Shown here: one piece after another, positions 1-9,790 of the stretch
Layout of the letters: each line of letters begins with the position of its first letter
Numbering within the stretch: position 1 is the stretch's first letter
Origin: Arbacia lixula
Taxonomy: Eukaryota; Echinodermata; Echinoidea; Arbacioida; Arbaciidae
NCBI GenBank assembly: GCA_963669155.1
Contig: OZ022583.1
Coordinates: 10,931,070-10,995,069, forward strand
Direction: 5' to 3'
Length of the DNA: 64,000 nt
The notes under the pieces: model-generated
Database searches by the model: none
Seen by the model: the letters and a program-made list of their open reading frames with translations, nothing else
What the model was told of the DNA's origin: nothing
Made by a program: the position numbers and the translations under genes

Positions 1-525
1 AAAGATTGTCTGTCCCTTTTGCAAGCTTAAAATTTGAAATCGTCTATTTACGATCGTAAATTGAAGAAAGTGTGATTCAAGACCATTTGTAAGAATATAG
101 CATGTTGAAGCTTTCTGTATATGTAACAATTTCAGCCGTTAAATTTCAAACTGACTTTTTTTGTACTACGAAAAAGGTATTAGTCTTTGTTACAGTATCT
201 ATGTGGTTATTATGCATGTGTGAAATCCTAATTTTATGAGTAATTACCAAACTTTGGAGATGATTCCTTCTATAGAACAATTTTTTCATAATACATTTTA
301 TAATTTAATAAACAGATTAATCAATAAAGCAGTTATTTCAACACAAACTGCTAAGAGCCTGAGGTAAAGACTATTAATCAGACGTTGTTTAGGTGCATTA
401 TTTGAATTTTACACTACGTATCAGTTTCAAATTATGAATATACAGCTTGCTAACACTTCTCTATATGTTTTGCCAATGTTTCGATGGTTTTGTGGTGATC
501 TGAAAAAGGGACGGGCTGTCTTTAA
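1..525 (-). mobile_element. TTAA-flanked MITE, family C (copy C1)
   Basis: The body runs from 3 to 521 and is followed by TTAA at 522-525. The first two window bases look like the last two of the left TTAA. The termini are imperfect inverted repeats, AGATTGTCTGTCCC on the left and GGGACGGGCTGTCT on the right. The same element occurs in the opposite orientation at 48210-48730 with nearly the same length (519 against 521 bp). No transposase ORF is present. It lies in the PEX12 intron before the first visible exon. A TTAA target suggests Kolobok or piggyBac mobilisation (inference). Confidence 0.75.
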
Positions 526-611
526 ATATTGTTTGTAGCAGTAGTAATCATATCCCAATTGTTTCTTCATAATCTTCAAGCATCTCTTCTTTGTTATTGT
601 ATAATTACTAG

Positions 612-3600
612 GTCGCTGTCCCATATCTCAAGATGAAAATGGACGCTAAGTTCCAGCGATGGAAAGAAGAATCTCTGGATGCAGGAGACAGAGGGCGGCA
701 GATGATGCTGAGATATAAGCGGATATTCCTGGCCATCTACCCCTACCTGCACTTATCATGGGAGGTGAGAACAGAGCCATATGATTCTTATGGATGCGTT
801 CACACGGATGCAATTTGCCACTTCTGCCTATCCCTTGCTGTCAAGCACCAGCGTTTTTTCCCACAGCGGCAAAGCTATAACATTTCTTTAATCCTTCCGT
901 TACAATTGCTATGAAGATGTGTAATAAGACAATGTTGCATTTCAGGAACAACAAAATGGAGTAGATATGATATAATGTATTTACCGTAAATTTCGGCGTA
1001 CAAGACGCAACGGCGTAAAAGACGCACCCCCACTTTGAGCACGCAATTCAAAAAAAAAAAAATCGGGTCCGTATAAAGTTTCAACACATATAACACATGT
1101 ATGGGACTATATACAGTCAACAACAAAATAGATGGCTTTGATAGCCTGACACAATTGATGTATCAGTAATACGATCTCAATCACATCACCAGCATACTAA
1201 ACCGGAACTAAAAAAGCACAAGGATTAGTATTTGTCCGCGAGACAACTCAAAGAAACCGCTGATCAAAAGGTTTAAACTAGAAAACTCCGTTTGATGGAG
1301 GCTGCCATTGATTCTGTTACCAGCTAGCTCTGGCCACAAGCTGGCGCTAGTACACAAAGAACGATCTTTGTGTACTAGCGCCAGCTTGTGGCCAGAGCTA
1401 GCTGGTAACAGAATCAATGGCAGCCTCCATCAAACGGAGTTTTCTAGTTTAAATCTTTTGATCAGCGATTTCTTTGAGTTTCTTTGATTCGCGGACAAAT
1501 ACTAATCCTTGGGCTTTTTTAGTTCCGGTTAAGTATGCTGGTGATGTGATTGAGATCGTATTACTGGTACATCAATTGTGTCAGGCTATCAAAGCCATCT
1601 ATTGTGTTGTTGACTGTATAGAGTCCCATACATGTGTATACGTGTTGGTTTGAAAGACCCAATTTTTGCTAACGCCGTGTATAAGACGCAGCCGGACTTT
1701 GGCGAGATTTTCAAGGGTAAAAACATGCGTCTTATACACCGAAAAATACGGTAACCTTTAAAATTTCTTTAACACAAAATACCACATGCAAACTTATTGG
1801 CACCATGTATTTGTGTACAACTACCACAGTAAATCAGTGCTTGCTGTGCTGAGTATTTTCATTGTTTTATTCACTCTAATTTACAGAGTGCAGTCCTTGG
1901 GTATCAGCTGAGATATCTCTTCAAGCAGTCTCTGGTCCATTCGCCATTCCTCAAGCTTGCAGGTGATAAACCGGTAGACTGTCTTATTGCCGTTGGATAC
2001 TCGCCCATTTCATCAAATTCCCATTATGTTTAATATCACACCCTGAAGACTACTTTTCAAAGCTCTCTCGCATTGAGTTCAACAAAACACCAGCCCCAAA
2101 CTCTAAGCCTAATCGTATACTTTATTCATGACCCTCACTCTAAACCCTGAGCTTACATGGCAAGTGTACTTTGTGCAAAGTAGACCAAATGAGGGCAGAT
2201 CAGTTCTCCCCATCGCATGTAGCCAATATCAAGCGATATCACTTCGCGATACCGATATCTGATTGATTGCTATTTCTTTGGCACACAAAGAGCTCAATGG
2301 AAAATATTGTACATTTATATCCTTGACCCAGATGTGCACTTGGAGTATTTGTCTGAGGATGACATGCAGCAGCTAGCTACCAACTCTAACAGCGGATCTC
2401 TGTCTTCACATGCAAGGTAAGATGGTTTGTTGGGTTGATATTCTGAAAATGAACTGAAGTTTGGGCTTAAGTCTCCTAGCAGGAAAATGGTGTGCTTGGA
2501 TTGAAAATGCATTAGTTTTTTAGGCCTCGACCAGAGTCAAATCATGTTTTCAGGTTGTCCATCCTGAATCAGTTTCCATGATACTTTGAGAACCGTTCAA
2601 CTCTTTGCTTCAGACTTGATACCTGTATATATCAGTAATGGTATGTATTTACAAAACCAATGATCTGTGTCAAATTTGGGTCAAGTGGGATGGAGGTCAA
2701 AGGTCAATGAAATTTGCAATAAGTTGCCAAAGATGTCCATCCGGAGACTCTTTATGCAATATCTTGAGAACCATTAAACTGATTTTTTTTTTTTTCAGAA
2801 TACCTCTGCTCTTTTTGGTCACAAGGCTCCTTTGGCCAAGCTGAAATTTGTCCAAGCTAGCATTACAGGCCACTATTACTGCGCATATACACCTCATAGA
2901 TATTCTCTGGGCACATTCAAGCATTCCTTTCCAGGAGACTTTTGTTTCTTTTGCTCTGTGCTTTGACTTATGGAATGACATTTAATATTCATCTGATTTC
3001 CTTTTTCTTACAGTAGGCAATCCTTTAAAAAAATTAAACCCAATATTTCAAAGGAGGGGTAGAGGGACTGACATGGACGCTTTAGGTTATAGGGATAGTT
3101 CATCCGATTGAGAAAATGGACATTTAAAAACAAATTGTACACAACATAAAAGAGAGCACCTTTTAAATGACGTCACAAAATCAAAACTTTAAAAGATAAC
3201 TTTCTTATCCTTTGATGGATATTCATTAAACATTCACTAATATATTTCTTTCACTTTTCTGCTTTTATGGAAACCAACTTAATTTCAGGGTAAACTATCC
3301 CTTCGAGTGCCCCCTTTTGTTGGAGGTGATTTTCACTCAGTTGATACCGTGTTCTCCAGTTTGCAGGCCAGATTGGTCTTCTACCTGAAGAGACTGGTGG
3401 GCGCCGTCGCCATCGCCGTCTCCAATGGTCTCTCCGTGGGCGTCTTCTTCCTGCAGTTCCTGGAGTGGTGGTACATGAGCGAGGATCACCAGTCTGCTCT
3501 GGCGGCGACGTCGCTGCCGATCCCAGACCCGCCCAAAGTGAGTCTCGCATTTAGTCTAGGACCCCGTTTACACTGAGCAATAGGCCGGCCCAAATTTAGA

Positions 3601-5749
3601 TGTAAACGCACGAAAGTCCAAATGCGAGCCCAAATGCGGGTCCGATGCGGACTCGCATTTGGACCACCTCAGGAGGATGTCTCGGGCCGGCCCGAGGCCG
3701 GCCTAATTTTGGTGTAAACGCACGCTGACCCAAATGCGGTACCAAATGCGGGTCCGCTTTTCGCAGCGATCGTTACGTCAGATGATATGACGTTTCCCAT
3801 GTGTGATGTGAGACTGTTTTTTCCTTATCGAATTCGGAGCGTTTTTCATCAATTACTTCGCGAAATTTACAAATAGTGAAGATAATCATTGAAAAACTGG
3901 ATAAACATCAATTTCGTCGAGTAATCCGGACTCTTTGTTGAAAATCTGCGGTAAGATAATCTTTCAATTACTTATTTTTACTTATCATCTCGGACAAATA
4001 CTTTAACATCCCCACTCATTCGCAAGAAAATGACAAAATGACTAGCGTAAAAATGAACTCGATCGACGAAGCTACGAAGAAAAATAATTGCCGCGCAGTC
4101 AGCAGTGCAGTACAAATAACCCGCTCGCGCGCCCCTCATTTAATCATTGTTTACATGCAGAGCGCCGCGACCGGCGAAACATTTACATAAATAGGCCGGC
4201 CCGGCGCCGGGTAGGCAGTGTAAACGCACAAAATTGCGGTAACGAGTACCGCAATTTAGGCCGGCCTCGGGCCGGCCCGAGATTGGGTCTGCGGTAAACG
4301 GGCTCTAGGGTCCAGGCAGCGGTGCCACGTATTTTCTCTCCAAAGCTATCACAAAGCCCACTGTAGACACGATTTTGCCAAGATTCTGTCGTCCTACGGA
4401 CCCACGACTGGAAATGTGACGTCACCGTCTTGCTCAAATCCAATGACCGGGTCCTGCGATTCAACGAGTCGCAGAGTCGTATGACCAGATCAGATCGTGT
4501 CGTCTGCGATGGCCTTTAGTCTCAGGGGTAAAATGTGTGATGTTTCTTCTGGAAACACTTAGGGTAACATTCTCATTACCAAGCACTGGCATAAGCACAT
4601 CAATAAGAACTTGGTTTCTTGCACATGGGACTGAAGGGGTGAACTTGTTTCTCATTGACAGGAACGACAGCCAGAGTACTGCCAGATCTTGCTTCCCAGA
4701 GATGTAACCATCTGCCCTCTGTGCCAGAAGAGAAGAACAAATGACACCACACTCTTAACATCAGGGTAAACATCCTCCTTATTATTTTGTTCAGGGCACT
4801 CAGCAGTGTTTATTTTGAGTTGTATCAACTCAGTTTGTAAGCTTTATTTGTCAAGAAAGTAATATACAAGTATACAAACTTTTTTCTCGCAACATATGTT
4901 TGTTTACAAATATCACACAATAGGAGATGCGATCAGCCCTTTGAGTGTCAAAGAGTCATTTCGACTATACGAAAAACCAAATAGGTTCTAATTTATGTTT
5001 ATATGTAGATTCTATGCAAATAAGGCCAATATCTCCACTCTAAAACATTGGGGTAAGTTTACCTTAAAGTATTTTATTGACATTATGCTTTGGCTTTTTG
5101 ATAGTAGTGTTCACATCTCGTGATTCTGCTTGACCTAGTGATATTGGACGTTGATTTATTACCCACCAGCGCTATATGTATGTGTTCCGCTACCCCAACA
5201 TTTTATTAAATTATTTTTGGGACCCAAGTTGCCCGTAAGATATTTAATTGTATATTTGGTGTTCATATATTGCAATTCCACATGTTTGGGTAACGTTGTA
5301 ACATGATCCCCCCCCCCCCCCCCTTTGTTGTAGGTATGTGTTCTACTACCCCTGTATTTTTTCCTGCATCAAAATTGTTCTCTCGATTGAAAACAACCTG
5401 TTATTGGGACCCAAGTTGCTCAAGGATTTTGTTGTATTCAGTCTTCATATGTTGAGATGACAAGTTTTCCAGGCATTAGAGGATGACATTTTGTTTAATA
5501 AATGAGACATTGGCAATACTTCAGTGCCTGTAAAGGAGGGTGGAGCCATATCAGTTGACTGCGCAGTTTCTTCCGCATGATGTGGTAATGTTTTAATGTG
5601 ATCTCCCCCCCCCCCCCCCCCCATGCGACAGGTATGTGTTCTGCTACCCCTGCATCTTTTCCTACATCAAGAAGCACGGGAGATGTCCGGTCACCCGTTA
5701 CCCATCAGAGCCCTCTCATCTCATCAAGCTCTACCCACCGGACAGATGA
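612..5749 (+). CDS. PEX12: Peroxin-12, peroxisome RING E3 subunit (3' part, six exons)
   Basis: PEX12 is a peroxisomal membrane RING protein. With PEX2 and PEX10 it forms the ubiquitin ligase that recycles the import receptor PEX5. Exons that join in phase are 612-764, 1887-1962, 2332-2416, 3372-3537, 4662-4765 and 5632-5749. They give 233 residues plus stop, against about 359 in the human protein, so roughly 125 N-terminal residues lie left of the window. Recognisable segments are PYLKMKMD, FLAIYPYLHLSWE, GYQLRYLFKQ, the conserved GLSVGVFFLQFLEWWY, and the C-terminal RING. The RING keeps five cysteines (CPLC, CYPC and one in GRCPVT), as expected for the degenerate PEX12 RING. It ends LIKLYPPDR. 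All introns are GT-AG. The acceptor of exon 4 was chosen at GGCCAG because only it keeps frame. Introns hold a 770 bp inverted repeat, a family A MITE and a Harbinger-like MITE. The family assignment is secure. Confidence 0.93.
982..1753. repeat. 770 bp near-perfect inverted repeat (foldback element)
   Basis: Two arms of about 380 bp read as reverse complements around a four-base loop ACGA at 1361-1364. The inner about 150 bp of each arm is almost identical, and outer parts diverge modestly. The ends read TTACCGTAAATTTCGGCG and CGAAAAATACGGTAA, with AAGACGCA blocks inside both. It sits in the intron between PEX12 exons 1 and 2 as numbered here. It has the form of a foldback or MITE-type DNA transposon with no coding capacity. 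Confidence 0.85.
3091..3302. mobile_element. Family A TTAA MITE, internally deleted (A1)
   Basis: The left end reads AGGGATAGTTCATCC and the right end GGGTAAACTATCCCT. Flanks are TTAT and TCGA, so the target duplication has decayed. It retains the GAGAGCACCT motif and the right arm seen in the full copies at 14844-15341 and 55027-55499. It ends 69 bp before PEX12 exon 4, so the exon's upstream intron sequence lies next to transposon DNA. Confidence 0.7.
3559..4304. mobile_element. Harbinger-like MITE, 746 bp, CTA target duplication
   Basis: The termini are GGACCCCGTTTACAC on the left and GTAAACGGGCT on the right (reverse complement AGCCCGTTTAC). A three-base direct repeat CTA flanks it at 3556-3558 and 4305-4307. 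Inside are palindromic GGCCGGCC-rich blocks near both ends and no long ORF. A three-base target duplication with this terminus fits PIF/Harbinger-type MITEs (inference from family knowledge). It lies in the intron between PEX12 exons 4 and 5. Confidence 0.7.
5178..5450 (+). pseudogene. Two decayed tandem copies of the PEX12 last-exon 5' end
   Basis: The start of the true last exon (GTATGTGTTCTGCTACCCC at 5632) recurs at 5334 and, more decayed, at 5178. Copy 5334 still has a C-rich tract and a TAG acceptor before it, and reads YVFYYPCIFSCIK in the phase used by PEX12. A RING cysteine is replaced by tyrosine and it runs to an unrelated tail and stop. Copy 5178 lacks an acceptor AG. Shared sequence after each copy (GGGACCCAAGTTGC) shows that intron and exon were duplicated together. 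Confidence 0.75.
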
Positions 5750-5968
5750 TAGCAGGAGATATATCCCTGAACCTTCTCAGTCCCATGGGCACACACATGT
5801 GTAGCAAACCAAAAAGGGTTTCAAAGCACGGTACTGACATGGTTAGCGCATTTAGTACCACGGCAGCTGCGTTTTGGTGCCAGTTAGACACACAAATCCT
5901 ATACAACCACATTTTTCTTGCACAGAAGGACTTTCCATAATCATGACGAGCAAAAGCCGAAACGTCTC

Positions 5969-6110
5969 CTTAAGGTCTACCCACAAGACAGATCATAGCA
6001 GGTGATATTTATTAAGTCTTTAATTCCTGCGGGGGGTATAGCACCAGTCAGACAAGTCCTATGGAGCCATGTTTTTCTTGCACAGAAGAAGTTTCATCTA
6101 TTACCATGAC
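5969..6110 (+). repeat. Downstream duplicate of the PEX12 C-terminal coding end and 3' UTR
   Basis: Sequence from 5969 (AAGGTCTACCCACAAGACAG) repeats the coding end at 5728 (AAGCTCTACCCACCGGACAG) and continues past the stop. Both share an ATAGCAGG-TGATAT stretch and a later TTTTTCTTGCACAGAAG block (about 5910 and 6073). The copy carries no splice acceptor in frame and is probably 3' UTR or flank. Confidence 0.7.
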
Positions 6111-6639
6111 AAATAACACATCCCAGTTTATTTTGTATCATTCATATTTTGTTATACTCACTGCAACACTCATATCCCTTGTTGTATGCCTGTTTCATGA
6201 TCACTGAGTAAAAAATGATGTACAATTTAAATTTATGCAATAATTTTTACCTAGGGTGTAAGTTAGCAAAGCATGGTGCAATATCAGGCAATTTATTCAC
6301 TCAAATAGACAGGTAATCAGGATATCTCATTCTTAAGTGGTAGAACTTGCCCCATGTACTTCCAATTTATTTCACTGATTACAAAAGTGTACCCGGTGTT
6401 GTGAGATCATAGTATATTTGTTTACTCTTTATAGACTAAAACTTTTGTTGAGTGTATGTCTCTGTTGAAATATTAGAAGTCACTGTTTCTTCTGTTCAAA
6501 TTGACTTTCGATGAATTATGAAAACCATGAATGCTAAAGTTTATTACGTAGGCCCAGCCTTGGGAAATCTGTATTAATTTGTGGATCATCAAGATTCATT
6601 ATAAACATTGCAATGTATTGTATACCATGCCCATGGGCA

Positions 6640-6645
6640 AATAAA
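6640..6645 (+). terminator. Candidate PEX12 polyadenylation signal
   Basis: An AATAAA hexamer lies 0.9 kb after the PEX12 stop codon in AT-rich, non-repeat sequence. Position and motif are the only support. Other weaker signals exist nearby. Confidence 0.3.
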
Positions 6646-7059
6646 AATAGCTTAAAAAGACAAAAGTTTCATTTCAAAGTTCAGACTTACAGAGTGTAAT
6701 ATATTAAGGATACAGTCAGTAACGAACAGTTCATAGCTTGGATCGAAATTAAAAGCTCCATAGCTTAATTGAAATAAGTATATGTCTGTTGTCATAAAAT
6801 GGTTGATTTGTTGCCTTTGTACACTATTAATGCTAAAGACAAATTGCTTTGGTAATGTAATCCTACTTATGATTTAAAAAAAAAATTACTTTATGCCCCC
6901 TCATCCAATTCATTACACAACATAAACCATATCATTTAAACAATAATTGCAGAGAGTATTACAATGATTAAATTCTGTTCTCATTTGAAGTGGACAACAT
7001 GTAGAGTTCTTACATTGTATTTCTTGTTAACATTCATTCATAAGATTTATAACAGTGTA

Positions 7060-7200
7060 CACTCCAGCTCAAAGGAATTGGCATAGGGGAAGGGAAAGGG
7101 AAGAAAAGGAAGGAGCCGCAGTTTTAAATCGCGGCATGTTTTGTCCAGTTCAGCATGAAACATTATGCTTTTTAGGCTAAAGCCTCTGCCAAATTGACAC
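7060..7200. mobile_element. Partial family G hairpin MITE (G3)
   Basis: The sequence shares CAGCTCAAAGGAATTGGCAT, an AAGGGAAAGGG tract, GCCGCAGTTTTAAA and TTGTCCAGTTCAGCATGAAA with the complete copies at 52952 and 55763. It keeps the left arm and the loop but has lost most of the right arm. It lies between PEX12 and FABP. Confidence 0.65.
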
Positions 7201-7577
7201 CCTACTAGCAATAAACCCTTATTTCAGTCCAAAGATGTGCATTTAACAAATATACCATACCGATATCGTCATAAGGACCAACACTCAGCAGATATGTATA
7301 TTGTGATATACAAATATATACAGAATATATTTATGATATGTGTAATTGTTTTGTACTACAGAGTGTATCAGGAGAGGTTTCATGATACAAAAACTGTTTA
7401 TAAAATGATATTTTTCATTGTTGATTCAAATTCAAATTAATTCTTTGTATTAAACTGATGAAAATTGAATGTGTGTAATATCATGTATGTTGATTGATGT
7501 ACGTGAAGAAATGTTGGCTTTATGTAAGATAAGTCGAAAAATGATATTTAGACAGTGACTTGGAATGATTGCTACAT

Positions 7578-8095
7578 AGATGAATGAATGGGTCATTGGA
7601 TGGATGGATGGATGGATGAATGGAGAGATGGCTGGATCTATTGGTAGATGGATTGATGGAGGAATAGATTGATGGATGGATAGATAGATGAATGAAGGTG
7701 GATGAATGGGTGGATTAATCATATGGATATATAAAACTTGATGGATGAATGGATAGATGGGTAGATCTTTTGGTAGATGGATGGATGGAGGAAGAGTTTG
7801 ATGGATAGATGGATAGATAAATGAAGGTGGATGAATGGGTGGATTAATGATATGGATATATATAAAGCTTGATGGATGGATGGATAGATGGATAGATCTA
7901 GTGGTAGATGGATAGATGGAGGAATAGATTGATGGATGGATAGAAGAATGGAGGTGGATGAATGGGTGGATAAATGATATGGATATATAAAGCTTGATGG
8001 ATGGATGGATGGAGGAATAGATTGATGGATGGGTAGAAGAATGGAGGTAAATGATTGGGTGGATTAATGATATAGATATGTAAAGATGGATAGAT
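7578..8095. repeat. GGAT-type minisatellite with higher-order units
   Basis: GATG/GGAT-rich repeats fill about 520 bp. A longer unit starting GGAGGAATAGATTGATGG recurs at 7658, 7787, 7918 and 8011 (spacing 129, 131, 93). Each carries the same GGTGGATGAATGGGTGG and ATATGGATATATA landmarks. Open frames through it are repeat artefacts. Confidence 0.9.
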
Positions 8096-8179
8096 GGGCC
8101 GCGCATAGGACTTTAAAAAAGCATTGCAGTGATTGTGGGATGTTTTTTACATTCATTAGCACGCTAGTACCCATACAGA

Positions 8180-8456
8180 AGTTGATTGCCCCTCCTTCCT
8201 AACACATCCCTGCTGTACTGTATGCGATGGGATTGTGCAGCCCACCCCATAATGCAGCGCTCGCCAGCGCCACTCGCGCGACGCTCGCGCGCGCACATCG
8301 ATGCATTAAATTTGCTCACTGTAGTGTTAATGCTTGCATGCGCGCTTATGCACAATCACAAAGCACAAGTCGTCATCCCCCCAGACAAACAGAGACCCCA
8401 GAGCCAGGAGAACTAATTCTGAGATTGTCGTCTGCTAGTCAGATTTTAAGGTCAAA
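8180..8456 (+). promoter_or_regulatory. CpG-rich probable promoter and 5' UTR of FABP
   Basis: A short CpG-dense patch (8255-8305, GCGCGACGCTCGCGCGCGCAC) stands out from the AT-rich surroundings just upstream of the FABP start codon. The ATG at 8457 has A at -3 and G at +4. No TATA box is clear. The promoter call is inference from position and composition. Confidence 0.45.
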
Positions 8457-9759
8457 ATGGCAGATTTCGTTGGAGTGTACAATCTACAGAAGAGCGAGAA
8501 ATTTGACGAGTTCATGAAAGCTTTGGGTAAGATAATTTATTAGTTGCAATAATTTGACACTGACGTTAGGGTGTGTAACAACACTGACAGTTAACTGCTG
8601 GTAGGGTAAGCGCGCACGTGAAACCTGTCGGCCCAAGCCGGGCCGGGCTGGCGTAGGGTCCGGGCGATGGCACAGGGTCAGGGACGGTCTCTGTAGGACG
8701 TTGGATCCGCTGAGATTGCATCTGGCTCCTCTATTCGGGGGGTATGTCCAAAAATGTCATTTTGATGAAAGAATGCCCCAAATGAGACAGTTATTCCTGT
8801 CTACAGCCACCACCTTTTGTGTTGCTTAATTCTAATTTTTTACATGTTACACTGAAGTGGATACATCCTCCCTCCCATCCCAAGGCGCTAAGAAGCCTTA
8901 ATTAGGCTAAGCCAAGGGCCAGGCCGGGGTATTTATACTTCATTGGACATGCATAGTGTGAACGCAGATACTGCATGTGACTGCATGTGACATGTGACTG
9001 GAAAGCCATTGAAAGCCGTGTTGTACTATGTTGTACTAAATAACTAGTAACTGAGAGTTCGACTCGACTACAATGTGCATTTTAAAAGGGCGCTAATTGC
9101 TTTTTTATACCACAAACATGATAGTATGGCTTAGGGCTGTAACTTATATTTACATAGACCTCTAGACTAAACAATTATTTTGTCTGGAAACGGACAGCTA
9201 GTCTACCTTGGAAAACTTCTATCAGAATACAGGAACTGAAAACTCGCTGCTTACGGGTTTACATTGACTTGAGATTTCAAATAGTTTATGTAGTGGGTCT
9301 TACATGTAGATCTTAAAATCTAGGACTTGCAGAGCTGTATACATTTGCCGACAACCTGATTTTTGACATCACAAGCTGGCTTTGTGACTCATTGAGATTA
9401 ATACTACACCTGAGAAGCAAATTTGAAAGTAGATGTTTTTCAAAATCAAATATTGTTTATGAAATCCTGCTGTGTATGTCACTGTTTTGTTTGATATGGA
9501 ACAGATGTTGTAGTTAGTTAATGCACGTAGTTTGAAAATGATAAAATACCTGCAAACGAGATGTATATGTTATCTTTAAAGATCTCAAACACTTGTGGTC
9601 TATATGTTCATGTGATTTAGAAAAGAATTCTTGTGATTGAAAATGAACTGTCATTCTTGAACTTATTGCATTTGAGCCTATGTCTCGTGATCTTTATCAT
9701 ATAACCACAATGCACACATTGTATGGAGCAGTATAAAGAAGATCCTACACCCACACACA

Positions 9760-9790
<31 letters not shown>

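Noticed and set aside
7450..8106. 218-codon minus-strand frame rich in SIHPSIHP
   Set aside because: It is a stop-free reading of the GGAT minisatellite, not a protein family.
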